A DNA stretch of 64,000 nucleotides, from assembly GCF_900105095.1 (NCBI RefSeq), contig NZ_LT629743.1, positions 1,426,001 through 1,490,000 on the forward strand, in the 5' to 3' direction. Below, piece by piece: positions 50,697-59,243 of the stretch. Position 1 is the stretch's first letter, and every line of letters begins with the position of its first letter. A program made the translations under genes and the position numbers. Source of the DNA: Erythrobacter sp. HL-111. GTDB taxonomy: Bacteria > Pseudomonadota > Alphaproteobacteria > Sphingomonadales > Sphingomonadaceae. Below the pieces are notes generated by a model. It saw only the letters and a list, made by a program, of their open reading frames with translations, was not told where the DNA came from and ran no database searches.

Positions 50697-51980
50697 CTAT
50701 CCGCCGAGCGTGACGAGCCCGACCCACGCCCCCGTCATCGCGCTCGAAAGGTTGCCCGCGATCCAGCTTCGGATGCCGAGCCCGGCGGCCTCGGCGCGGC
50801 GTTCGGGGCAGAGCGTGCCGATGGTCGAGACGAGCAGGCCGACGCTGGCGAGGTTGGCGACGCCGCACAGGGCGTAGGTAACGATGAGGAGGCCGCGCGT
50901 CCCCAGCGTGCCCGCGGGCAGCGCGGCGAGTTCGAGATAGGCGACGTATTCGTTGAGGATCGCCTTCGTCCCCATCAGCGCGCCGGCCGCCTGCGCCTCG
51001 GCCCAGGGCACGCCGATGAGCCACATGAAAGGCGCGAAGAGCCAGCCGAAGAGGCGCTTGAGCGTCAGCGGTTCTTCCGCCACCGCCGGCAGCAGGGCGA
51101 GCGCCTGGTCGGCCAGCGCGACCAGCGCGAAGACCACGATGATGACCGCGATGACCGCGAGGAAGAGCTGCATCCCGTCCATCGTGCCCTTGACGATGGC
51201 GTCGATGCTGGATTCGTAGCGCAGGCCCGGCTCGTCCCCGGCGGTTTCGGTCGCCGCATCATCGGGCGTGCCCGGCACCATCAGCCTGGCGACCAGCAGC
51301 GCGGCGGGGAGCGAGACGAGCGAGGCGGAGATCATGTGGCCGACCGCATCGGGAACCGTGGCCGACAGGGTGGTCGCGTAAAGGATCAGGATCGCGCCCG
51401 ATATCGTCGCCATGGCAAGCACCATGACCTGGAACAGCTCGGCCCGGCTCATGCGGGCGAAATAGGCGCGCACCACCAGTGGGCTTTCGACGACGCCGAG
51501 GAACAGGTTCGCCCCGCCCGACAGGCCCACGACCCCGCTCACGCCGAGCGTGCGGCGCAGCAGGAAGGAAAGCCCGTTCACCAGCCAGCGCAGCACGCCC
51601 CAGTGCCACAGCAGCGCGGCGAGCGCGGAGAACACGATGACGAGCGGGAGGATCTGAAAGGCGATGATGACGGGCGGGGCGCCGCCGTCCTTCGGTTCGA
51701 AGGGCAGGGGCGCGCCGCCGAGATAGCCGAACATGTAGGAGGAGCCTTCGAGCGTCGCCCGCTCGATCGCGGTGACGGCGGCATTGGCGTATCCCATCGC
51801 CGTCCAGACGAAGGGCACGCGCACGATCAGCAGCGCGAGCGCGCCCTGCAGCAGCAGCGCGCCGCCGATCCAGCGCCAGCCGGGCACGCGCGCGCGGTCC
51901 TCGCTCAGCCCCCATGCCATGGCGAGCAGCACGGCGATGCCTAGGATGCCGCGCAGCTGGTCGAACAGTTCCGCGCTCAC
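50697..51980 (-). CDS. concentrative nucleoside transporter (NupC/CNT family)
   Basis: 427-residue inner-membrane symporter with about ten helices. CNT features visible: GLSGGANLFLGVVESPLVVRAY with the nucleoside-binding Glu, then GTKAILNEYVAYLELA with the second conserved Asn/Glu, and TYALCGVANLASVGLLVSTIGTLCPERR. Takes up nucleosides with H+ or Na+. GTG start overlaps the upstream stop as GTGA, so it is co-translated with the flavoprotein gene. Confidence 0.92.
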   Translation of the reverse strand: MSAELFDQLRGILGIAVLLAMAWGLSEDRARVPGWRWIGGALLLQGALALLIVRVPFVWTAMGYANAAVTAIERATLEGSSYMFGYLGGAPLPFEPKDGGAPPVIIAFQILPLVIVFSALAALLWHWGVLRWLVNGLSFLLRRTLGVSGVVGLSGGANLFLGVVESPLVVRAYFARMSRAELFQVMVLAMATISGAILILYATTLSATVPDAVGHMISASLVSLPAALLVARLMVPGTPDDAATETAGDEPGLRYESSIDAIVKGTMDGMQLFLAVIAVIIVVFALVALADQALALLPAVAEEPLTLKRLFGWLFAPFMWLIGVPWAEAQAAGALMGTKAILNEYVAYLELAALPAGTLGTRGLLIVTYALCGVANLASVGLLVSTIGTLCPERRAEAAGLGIRSWIAGNLSSAMTGAWVGLVTLGG

Positions 51981-54115
51981 CCGCGCCGCCAGCGGTGATA
52001 GCGTTCGACCCAGGCGAGCAGGCGCTCGGGCTTGTGCGCGCGTTTCCAGTCGCCGGCGGCGTATTTGTTCGCCTCGGCCATGGTGGGGTAGGAATGGATC
52101 GTGCCGAGGATCTTGTTAAGACCGATACCGTGCTTCATCGCCAGCACGTATTCCGCCAGCAATTCGCCCGCGTGCGCCGCGACGATGGTGACGCCCAGGA
52201 TCGTGTCCTTGCCGGGCGGCGTCAGCACCTTGACGAAGCCCCTCGTCTCGCTCTCGGCGATGGCGCGGTCGAGTTCGTCGATGGCGTAGCGCGTGATCTC
52301 GTATTCGACGCCCTGCTCCTTTGCCTCGCTTTCGTTGAGGCCGACGCGGGCGAATTCGGGGTCGAGGAAGGTGACGGCGGGCATGACGCGGTAATCGGCC
52401 CTGAACCGCCTGAACTGGCCGAACAGCGCGTTGACGCTGGCATACCAGGCCTGGTGGCTTGCGGCGTGGGTGTACTGGAACGGCCCGGCGACATCGCCAG
52501 CGGCGTAGATGTTGGGGAATTTCGTCGCGAGGAATTCGTCGGTGCTCACGGTCCTGTCGGTGTCTATGCCGAGTTCCTCCAGCCCGAAACCGCTCAGCCG
52601 CGCCTTGCGCCCGACCGCGACGATCAGGGCGTCGTAGGCGATCCGGACCTCGCCCCCGGCGCCCCGCGCGATCAGCGCGCCGTCTTCGAAGCGCACCGCC
52701 TCGTGGCCGGTCAGCACCCTGACGCCCGCCTCCTCCAGCACGGCGCGGGCGAGGTCGGAGACATCCTCGTCCTCGCGGGCCAGCACGCGCTCGCCCTGTT
52801 CGACCTGCGTCACCTGCGCGCCCAGCCGGGCCAGCGCCTGCGACAATTCGCACCCGATCGGTCCGCCGCCGAGCACCGCGATCCGGCGCGGCACCTCGTC
52901 CCGTTCGGCGAAGGCGTCCCACAGGGTCTCGCTGGTGAGATAGCCGCTCTCCTCGATCCCCGGGATCGGCGGGACGACCGGCTCGGCCCCGGTCGCGATG
53001 ACGATGCTGCGCGTGGCAAGGCGCTGCGTTTCGCCCCCCTCGCGCGCGATCTCGACCGTCCACGGGTCGGTGATCCGCGCCCGGCCCCTGACCACGTCGA
53101 CGCCCAGCCCCTCGTAACGCTCGACGCTGTCGTGCGGCTCGATCGTCTCGATCACCCGGCGCACGCGCGCCATCGTCTCGCGGAAGGGGACCTGCGGTTC
53201 GACGGGCACGAGGCCGTAGCGGTCCGCATGGCGCATGGTCGCCGCGGCCTTGGCGGTCTTGATCAGGGCCTTGGACGGCACGCAGCCGGTGTTGAGGCAG
53301 TCGCCCCCCATCGCCCCCGCCTCGACCAGCGTCACGCCCGCGCGCACCTGCGCCGCGATATAGGCCGCGACCAGCCCGGCCGAACCTGCCCCGATGACGA
53401 CGAGGTTGCGATCGAACCGCCTGGGCCGCGCGAAGCCGCGATAGACCCGCCGCCGCCGGATCAGGCCGACGATGCCCTTTCCGATCCACGGCACGAAGGC
53501 GAGCACGACGAAGGACCCGATCAGCCCGGGGGAGAGCAGCCCGCTGGTGCTTTCGATCCGCCCCAGCTGCGTCCCCGCGTTGACGTAGGCGAGCGTCCCC
53601 AGCAGCATCCCGACCTGGCTCACCCACACGAAGGTCCAGGTCCGGATCCGCGTCAGTCCCATGACGAGGTTCACCACGAAGAAGGGAAAGAGCGGGATCA
53701 TGCGGATGGTGAAGAGGTAGAATGCGCCGTCGCGTTCGAGCCCCTCGTTCACGCCCTTCAGACGCTTGCCGAAACGCGCCTCGACCCAGTCGCGCAGCAC
53801 GTAGCGCGAGGCGAGGAAGGCGAGCGTCGCCCCGATGGTCGAAGCGAAGGAGACGATGACGGTGCCGAGCACCAGCCCGAACAGCGCGCCCGCCGCGAGC
53901 GTCATCACCGCCGCGCCCGGCAGCGAGGCTGCGGTGACCGCGACATAGGCGAGGAAGAAGCCGCCGATCACCAGCGCCGGGTTCTCGGCATAGAAGGCGT
54001 CGATGGTCCCCGCGACCCGCTTGCCCCCGTCGAGCGTCAGGTACTGGCCGAGATCGAACAGGAAATAGGCCGCCACCAGCGCGGCGATCAGACCGATGAC
54101 CAGCGCTTTCTTCAT
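51977..54115 (-). CDS. fusion of TVP38/TMEM64 membrane domain and FAD/NAD disulfide oxidoreductase
   Basis: About 712 residues. The first 230 form a TVP38/SNARE-associated (DedA-like) membrane domain: YVAVTAASLPGAAVMTLAAGALFG and FYLFTIRMIPLFPFFVVNLVMGLTRIR. The rest is a class I pyridine nucleotide-disulfide oxidoreductase related to mercuric reductase and dihydrolipoamide dehydrogenase: GAGSAGLVAAYIAAQ, redox pair GDCLNTGCVPSK (Cys273 and Cys278), AVLGGGPIGCELSQ, IYAAGDVAG, and a C-terminal dimerisation domain with HSYPTMAE. The mercuric C-terminal Cys pair is absent. Start 54115 has GGGAG 5 nt upstream; ATG 54127 is possible. Substrate unknown. Confidence 0.9.
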   Translation of the reverse strand: MKKALVIGLIAALVAAYFLFDLGQYLTLDGGKRVAGTIDAFYAENPALVIGGFFLAYVAVTAASLPGAAVMTLAAGALFGLVLGTVIVSFASTIGATLAFLASRYVLRDWVEARFGKRLKGVNEGLERDGAFYLFTIRMIPLFPFFVVNLVMGLTRIRTWTFVWVSQVGMLLGTLAYVNAGTQLGRIESTSGLLSPGLIGSFVVLAFVPWIGKGIVGLIRRRRVYRGFARPRRFDRNLVVIGAGSAGLVAAYIAAQVRAGVTLVEAGAMGGDCLNTGCVPSKALIKTAKAAATMRHADRYGLVPVEPQVPFRETMARVRRVIETIEPHDSVERYEGLGVDVVRGRARITDPWTVEIAREGGETQRLATRSIVIATGAEPVVPPIPGIEESGYLTSETLWDAFAERDEVPRRIAVLGGGPIGCELSQALARLGAQVTQVEQGERVLAREDEDVSDLARAVLEEAGVRVLTGHEAVRFEDGALIARGAGGEVRIAYDALIVAVGRKARLSGFGLEELGIDTDRTVSTDEFLATKFPNIYAAGDVAGPFQYTHAASHQAWYASVNALFGQFRRFRADYRVMPAVTFLDPEFARVGLNESEAKEQGVEYEITRYAIDELDRAIAESETRGFVKVLTPPGKDTILGVTIVAAHAGELLAEYVLAMKHGIGLNKILGTIHSYPTMAEANKYAAGDWKRAHKPERLLAWVERYHRWRRG

Positions 54116-54158
54116 CAAGGCTCCCATGAGGACGGGTACGAAAGGAAACGAGCCACGG

Positions 54159-55286
54159 TTACGCCCCGCCCGCGGACCTTGCGTAGGTGTCGATCCAGCG
54201 CAAGTCTATCCATCGCTTGAGCGCGCGGACCCAGCACCCCTTCGCCGCGATCGGCCCGTAGCTGAGGATCGCGCGACCATCGCCGGTGGTGAGGAGATAG
54301 AGGCTGTTCCAGCGCGGACGGTAGCTTGCGGCCGGCTCCCTTCCGCCCAGCACGGCGCGCAGGTTCGCGGCGAGCTTCGGCCCGGCGAAGACCGCGTGCA
54401 CGCCCGAATGGGCCACGTCCCGGTCGGCCCGCGCGGCGACGTCTCCGGCGGCGAAGACGTGGGGGTGCGATACCGACCGCTGGAATTCATCGACCGCGAC
54501 GAAGCCCGCCCGGTCGGTCGCAAGGCGGCCCGCCCCCGGCCATTCGGGCGCCGCGCTGCCGATCGCGGCGATGACGAGGTCGAGCGGTTCGAGCGAGGCC
54601 CCGCCGGCCATCAGCGCGCCGTCCCGAAAACGCGCATCCGCGGCGATCACCGCGATCCCCTGCCGCGCGAGTTCGCCCCGCGTCGTCCGGCGAACGGCGC
54701 GCGACATCGTCGGCAGCAGCCCCGCGCTTCCCGTGACAAGCGTCACCTCGGGCCGCGTTCCGGCCCCTGCGAGGTTGCGAAGCGCAAGCGCGAGCTCGAC
54801 GCCCCCTGCCCCGCCCCCGACGACCGCCGCGCGCACCCTGTCCCCGGCCCGGGCGCGGCGCCATTGATCGAGCCGTTCGACGAAACGCTCGATCGGGCGG
54901 ATCTCCAGGAGGCGGGGATCCTCGCCGAGGGTCCGCGCGGCGTGGCCCACCCCGCCGGTGTCGAGCGAGGCGAGGTCGAAGCCGATCCGATTGCCCGCCG
55001 CGGTCGTGACGTGGCGCGCGCCCGGGTCGATCGCGACCGCCCGGCCCAGCACCAGTTCGACCCCCGCCGCCGCCGCCAGTCCGGCAAGGTCGACGATGCC
55101 GCGCAGCCGCTCGTGCTCGCCCGCGATCCAGCCCGGCACCATGCCCGAATAGCGCAGGGCCGGATGGGGCGTGAGCAGGGTGGCGCGCGCATCCGGGGGC
55201 GGGCCGCGGCGGATCCAGTCGGCCAGCACCGCGACATGGGCATGGCCGCCGCCGATCAGCAGCAGGTGACGCACCGCCGCGCCCAT
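54159..55286 (-). CDS. FAD-dependent oxidoreductase, SelD N-terminal-domain/NDH-2-like
   Basis: 375-residue flavoprotein similar to the pyridine nucleotide oxidoreductase domain found fused to selenide-water dikinase and to type II NADH dehydrogenases. It opens MGAAVRHLLLIGGGHAHVAVLADW, then has HPALRYSGMVPGWIAGE, a second nucleotide fold AAVVGGGAGGVELALAL, and VFAAGDVAARADRDVAHSGVHAVFAGPKLAANL. No SelD kinase domain is attached. Probably membrane-peripheral, working with quinone or a thiol partner; exact reaction unknown. It lies 43 bp upstream of the TVP38 fusion on the same strand. Confidence 0.88.
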   Translation of the reverse strand: MGAAVRHLLLIGGGHAHVAVLADWIRRGPPPDARATLLTPHPALRYSGMVPGWIAGEHERLRGIVDLAGLAAAAGVELVLGRAVAIDPGARHVTTAAGNRIGFDLASLDTGGVGHAARTLGEDPRLLEIRPIERFVERLDQWRRARAGDRVRAAVVGGGAGGVELALALRNLAGAGTRPEVTLVTGSAGLLPTMSRAVRRTTRGELARQGIAVIAADARFRDGALMAGGASLEPLDLVIAAIGSAAPEWPGAGRLATDRAGFVAVDEFQRSVSHPHVFAAGDVAARADRDVAHSGVHAVFAGPKLAANLRAVLGGREPAASYRPRWNSLYLLTTGDGRAILSYGPIAAKGCWVRALKRWIDLRWIDTYARSAGGA

Positions 55287-55302
55287 CCTTCCCGCGCGCC
55301 GT

Positions 55303-56007
55303 TCAGCCCCGCGCCGCGCGGGCCGTGTCGACCGCCTCGCGCGCGAGCCGCGTGACCGCGTCGTAATCGCCCGCCGCGACGGCCTCGGCCGGGGTCAGCC
55401 AGCTTCCCCCGCAGGCAAGCACGCTCTCCAGCGCGAGATAGTCGGCAAGGTTCGCTGCCGTTATGCCGCCGGTCGGCACGAACCGCATCGCGCCGAAGGC
55501 CGCGGACAGCGCCCTGAGCAGCGGCACGCCGCCCGCGAGCGCGGCGGGGAAGAACTTGACCGCGCGCAGGCCGAGCGCATGGGCGCGCTGGACCTCGCTT
55601 GCGGTCACCGTGCCGGGAAGGACCGGGAGCCCCTCCTCGATGCACCACAGCGCGATCTCGTCGAGCAGGCCCGGCGACACGATGAACTGCGCGCCCGCAT
55701 CGCGCGCCGCCTTCGCCTGGTCGAGCGTGAGGACCGTGCCCGCCCCGACGATCAGCCCTTCGCCGATCTCCGCCCGGCGCCCGGCCATCGCGCGCATGGC
55801 ATCCATCGCACCGGGCTTTCGCAGCACCACTTCGTGCACCGCGAGCCCGCCCCGCAGTAGCGCGCGCGAAATCGCGACCGCTTCGCCTGCATCGCCGGTA
55901 TCGACGAGCGGGACGACCGGCGCCGCGGCAAAGGCGGACAGCAGGGGGGTGGAAAGCGGGGTGGCGGAAAGCGGGGTGGCGGAAAGCGGGGTGGCGGTCT
56001 GGCTCAC
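55303..56007 (-). CDS. eda: 2-dehydro-3-deoxyphosphogluconate (KDPG) aldolase
   Basis: 234-residue class I aldolase of the Entner-Doudoroff pathway, cleaving KDPG to pyruvate and glyceraldehyde 3-phosphate. Active-site Glu in VHEVVLRKPGA, GAGTVLTLDQAKAA, Schiff-base Lys in LRAVKFFPAALAGG, and FVPTGGITAAN for phosphate binding. GTG start with AAGGAG 6 nt upstream. The N-terminus has a low-complexity stretch TATPLSATPLSATPLS encoded by a 15-bp DNA repeat and lacking in usual Eda proteins. Confidence 0.92.
   Translation of the reverse strand: MSQTATPLSATPLSATPLSTPLLSAFAAAPVVPLVDTGDAGEAVAISRALLRGGLAVHEVVLRKPGAMDAMRAMAGRRAEIGEGLIVGAGTVLTLDQAKAARDAGAQFIVSPGLLDEIALWCIEEGLPVLPGTVTASEVQRAHALGLRAVKFFPAALAGGVPLLRALSAAFGAMRFVPTGGITAANLADYLALESVLACGGSWLTPAEAVAAGDYDAVTRLAREAVDTARAARG
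55951..55995. repeat. 15-bp tandem repeat within eda N-terminus
   Basis: Three exact copies of GGAAAGCGGGGTGGC, translated on the minus strand as ATPLS repeats. Copy number could vary by slippage without breaking the frame. Confidence 0.85.
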
Positions 56008-56397
56008 GCGAAGCTCCTTCGTGCGGTCCGCCGCGTTCGGGTGACCGCGCGGACCGGTTCAGCTATGGTCAATCTCGCACCTAGCATCGCGCAAGCGACA
56101 TTGCACCGCTTCGCAAGGGGCGGATTTGCGTGGATGGTGGACACGTTTTTTCAATCCGGGCTTGATAAAGGGCATGAAAAAAGACACTTCGCAGATGCAC
56201 AAGGAAACGTCCGGTCGTGTCGCCGGACCGCCGGATTTGCGCTTCGGGAAGGGATTTTTCGCGTCGAACGGTGCATCGCGGCCTTCGGATCAGACGATAT
56301 TCCTTATCGCGGTTTGACCTTGCGCTGCGGGATGTCCCGACCGGACGCTTCGGGCATCGGCCTGCCCCCGGCTACTAGGCGAACGGAACACAGGTAA
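56008..56397 (+). other. intergenic region upstream of the export-like operon
   Basis: 390 bp between the divergent eda and ABC genes. It contains short open frames (for example 56126-56317) with no ribosome site and no recognisable protein features, and several A/T runs around 56145-56190. The promoter of the export genes must lie here, but no convincing -35/-10 pair was found. Confidence 0.4.
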
Positions 56398-58203
56398 ATG
56401 TCAGCCCTGAATCACACCTACGGCGACCGCATCTCTTTGGTGAAGTTCTTTCGTCGCTTCTTCGACATCCTCCAGCCGGAAAGCAATTTCTACTGGCTCG
56501 CGGTCGTCTACGGCGTCGGGATCAGCCTGCTGTCGCTGGCGACGCCGATCTCGGTGCAGATGCTCGTCAACACGATCGCCAACACCGCGCTCACCGCGCC
56601 GCTGGTGGTGCTCTCGCTCACGCTGTTCGGCCTGCTGATGATCTCGGGGCTGCTCTATGCCCTGCGCATCCACCTGATGGAACTGTTCGCGCGGCGGTTC
56701 TACGCCCGCATGGTGGCGGAAATCGCCCTGATCTCGGTTCACGCCCAGAACCCCTTCTTCAACGACACGAACCGCGGTTCCCTGTTCAATCGCTATTTCG
56801 ATGTCACCGTCGTGCAGAGCGTTGCGCCCGTGTTGTTCCTCAGCGGTTTCACCGTGGTCCTGCAGATCGTGGTCGGCTTCATCCTCGTTTCGCTCTACCA
56901 TCCCCTGTTCCTGCTCTTCACGATCGTCATGGCGGGGATGATCTGGGCGATCTGGCTGATCTGGGGGAACAAGGCGATCAGGACCGGGATCGACCTTTCC
57001 CATGCCAAGCACGCGACCGCCGCCTGGGTCGAGACGATCGGCGGCTCCAACGGCTTCTTCAAGTCGCAGCGCCGGATCGATTACGCCTTCGACCGGACGA
57101 ATGATTTCACGGCCAATTACCTGGCCGAGCGCAAGCGGCATTTCCGCCAGCATTTTTCGCAGGCGCTCTCGTTCCTGTTCCTTTACGCCCTGGCAAGCGC
57201 GGTCCTGCTGGGTCTCGGGGGATGGCTGGTCATCCAGAACGAGCTGACGCTGGGCCAGCTGGTCGCGGCCGAGCTTGTCCTCTCGGTCGCCTTTTTCGGC
57301 GTCGCCCAGCTCGGCAGCTACCTGCCCTATTTCTACGACCTGTGCGCCGCGGTCGAGGAAATCTCGCTGTTCTACGATGTCGAGCAGGAAGAGCCTTCCG
57401 GCGCCGACCCGATGCACGGCGACGATCACACGCTCGTCTTCGAAGGCGTGCGCGGGCGCGCGCGGAACGAGGACGCGGTGTTCAACCTCGAAATCCCCTC
57501 GGGCGCGATCGTCATGGCCGCGGCCAGCCATCACGGGGTCCAGCGGCTCTTCACCAACCTCTTGAAGATGCACGAATTGCCCAAGAGCGGTTTCGCCACG
57601 ATGGGCGGGATCGACCTGATGAACATCGAGGCGCACAATCTTCGCAAGAACATCCACGTGCTCGACCGCCCGACCTTCGTCGGCATGACGATCCGCGAAT
57701 ACCTCAGCCTCGCCTGTCCCGAAAGCGCGACCCGGCGGATGGTCGCCGCGCTCGAGACGGTGGGGCTGAGCGACACGATCTCGACCTTCGAGAAGGGGCT
57801 CGACACGCCGATCGCCTCGACCGGCTATCCGCTGTCCTCGGTCGAACTCCAGCAGCTCAAGCTCGCCAACGCGCTGCTCGAACAGCCGCGCGTGCTGGTG
57901 CTCTCGCGCCTGTTCGACCTGATCGACGAGGAAAATCTCTCCCGCGCCGTCAACGAACTGCGCGAACAGGCCTACACCACCGTGATCTGCTTTTCCAACC
58001 GGCGGATCGACCTGGGGTTCGACCGCTTCCTCTACATCGAGGCGAAGCAGCAGCGCTATTTCGCCGATTTCGAGGATTTCCGCCTGGCCGTGAACCAGAA
58101 ACCGCCGCGCCGCCCGGGCGGGCGACGCCTGCTCAAGGCCGAAGGCGCGGGCGGCAAGGTGAACCCCAGGGCGAACCCCCGGGCGAACATGGTCGGGGAA
58201 TAG
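56398..58203 (+). CDS. ABC exporter-type membrane protein with degenerate ATPase domain
   Basis: 601 residues. Residues about 30-310 are a six-helix ABC exporter membrane domain (LLSLATPISVQMLVNTIANTAL; FARRFYARMVAEIALISVH). Residues about 345-545 keep the outline of a nucleotide-binding domain but every active motif is gone. The Walker A position reads AAASHHGV (374-381, no GKS/T), the Q-loop LDRPTF, the signature PLSSVELQQ in place of LSGGQ, Walker B RVLVLSRLFD (no Asp-Glu) and the H-loop CFSNR. The reading frame is intact and followed by adaptor and TolC genes, so it appears to be a retained pseudo-ATPase, not a pseudogene. Role unknown. Confidence 0.85.
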   Translation: MSALNHTYGDRISLVKFFRRFFDILQPESNFYWLAVVYGVGISLLSLATPISVQMLVNTIANTALTAPLVVLSLTLFGLLMISGLLYALRIHLMELFARRFYARMVAEIALISVHAQNPFFNDTNRGSLFNRYFDVTVVQSVAPVLFLSGFTVVLQIVVGFILVSLYHPLFLLFTIVMAGMIWAIWLIWGNKAIRTGIDLSHAKHATAAWVETIGGSNGFFKSQRRIDYAFDRTNDFTANYLAERKRHFRQHFSQALSFLFLYALASAVLLGLGGWLVIQNELTLGQLVAAELVLSVAFFGVAQLGSYLPYFYDLCAAVEEISLFYDVEQEEPSGADPMHGDDHTLVFEGVRGRARNEDAVFNLEIPSGAIVMAAASHHGVQRLFTNLLKMHELPKSGFATMGGIDLMNIEAHNLRKNIHVLDRPTFVGMTIREYLSLACPESATRRMVAALETVGLSDTISTFEKGLDTPIASTGYPLSSVELQQLKLANALLEQPRVLVLSRLFDLIDEENLSRAVNELREQAYTTVICFSNRRIDLGFDRFLYIEAKQQRYFADFEDFRLAVNQKPPRRPGGRRLLKAEGAGGKVNPRANPRANMVGE

Positions 58204-58206
58204 GAC

Positions 58207-59241
58207 ATGGCCGTGCTCGTCAACGACATCCCGCAGTTCACCGCGCTCGAAAGCGTCAAGACCCCGCGCGTGATGCGGACCGTGTTCCTCATCCTGCTGA
58301 TCGGCTTCATCGCGACGGTGGGCTTCCTGATCTACGTGCCCTGGGTGCAGACCACCAGCGGACAGGGCGTCGTCACCACGCTCAACCCGAACGAGCGCCA
58401 GCAGGAAATCAACGCGCTCGTCTCCGGCCGGATCGACGAATTCTTCGTGCGCGACGGCAGCCAGGTGAAGAAGGGCGACCCGATCGCGCGCATCTCCGAC
58501 ATCGACCCGCGGCTGGTCGAACGGCTCGAGGCCGAACGCCAGCAGGTCGAAATCCAGCTCCAGGCGGCGCAGAACGCGCTCGCCACCGCCCAGATCGACG
58601 AGCGGCGCATGGCCGAGCTCTTCCGCGAAGGGCTCGCCGCGCGGCGCGATTACGAACAGGCGCAGATCCGGGTCGACCAGATGCGCCAGGGCGTCGCGGA
58701 GGCGCAGGCCAACCTCGCCCGCACCCAGGTCAGCCTCTCGCGCCAGTCCTCGCAGGTCGTCACCGCGCCGCGCGACGGCTTCATCCAGAGCGTCAACGCC
58801 GGCGACGTGGCGACGATCGTCAATGCGGGCGATCCGCTGGTGACCTTCGTGCCGCTGTCGGCCGAGCGGGTCGTCGAGATCTTCGTCGACGGGCGCGACG
58901 TCGGCCTCGTCCAGCCCGGCGATCCGGCCCGCATCCAGTTCGAGGGCTGGCCCGTGGTCCAGTTCAGCGGCTGGCCCTCGATCGCGGTCGGCACCTTCGG
59001 CGGGATCGTCACCGCGGTCGACCAGTCGGCGCAGGCGGACGGGCGCTTCCGCGTCCTGATCGCGGAGGACAAGTCCGATCCCCACCCCTGGCCCAAGGAA
59101 CGCTATGCCCGCTTCGGCGCCTCGGTGCGCGCGTGGATCCTGCTCGAGACGGTCCCGGTCGGCTACGAGATCTGGCGCCAGCTCAACAATTTCCCGCCCG
59201 AACTTCCCGCGGGGTCGGGACCGGCGGGGGCGCCTGCCTGA
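58207..59241 (+). CDS. HlyD/membrane-fusion family adaptor protein
   Basis: 344 residues. A cytoplasmic N-terminus and one membrane helix (VFLILLIGFIATVGFLIYVPW) are followed by a barrel-sandwich (lipoyl-like) half, INALVSGRIDEFFVRDGSQVKKGDPIARI. A coiled-coil hairpin (about 95-180) follows, then the second half VTAPRDGFIQSVNAGDVATIVNAGDPLVTF. It would bridge the inner-membrane partner to TolC. 3 bp after the degenerate ABC gene. Confidence 0.9.
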   Translation: MAVLVNDIPQFTALESVKTPRVMRTVFLILLIGFIATVGFLIYVPWVQTTSGQGVVTTLNPNERQQEINALVSGRIDEFFVRDGSQVKKGDPIARISDIDPRLVERLEAERQQVEIQLQAAQNALATAQIDERRMAELFREGLAARRDYEQAQIRVDQMRQGVAEAQANLARTQVSLSRQSSQVVTAPRDGFIQSVNAGDVATIVNAGDPLVTFVPLSAERVVEIFVDGRDVGLVQPGDPARIQFEGWPVVQFSGWPSIAVGTFGGIVTAVDQSAQADGRFRVLIAEDKSDPHPWPKERYARFGASVRAWILLETVPVGYEIWRQLNNFPPELPAGSGPAGAPA

Positions 59242-59243
59242 CC

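Noticed and set aside
56041..56397. Small ORFs upstream of the degenerate ABC gene
   Set aside because: No ribosome site, no hydrophobic or conserved pattern; treated as leader or promoter DNA.
56401..59085. 894-codon open frame on the minus strand opposite the ABC and HlyD genes
   Set aside because: Composition is the mirror of the sense genes (Arg/Asp/Glu-rich), it has no recognisable domain and no ribosome site, and the sense genes are clearly homologous to known families.
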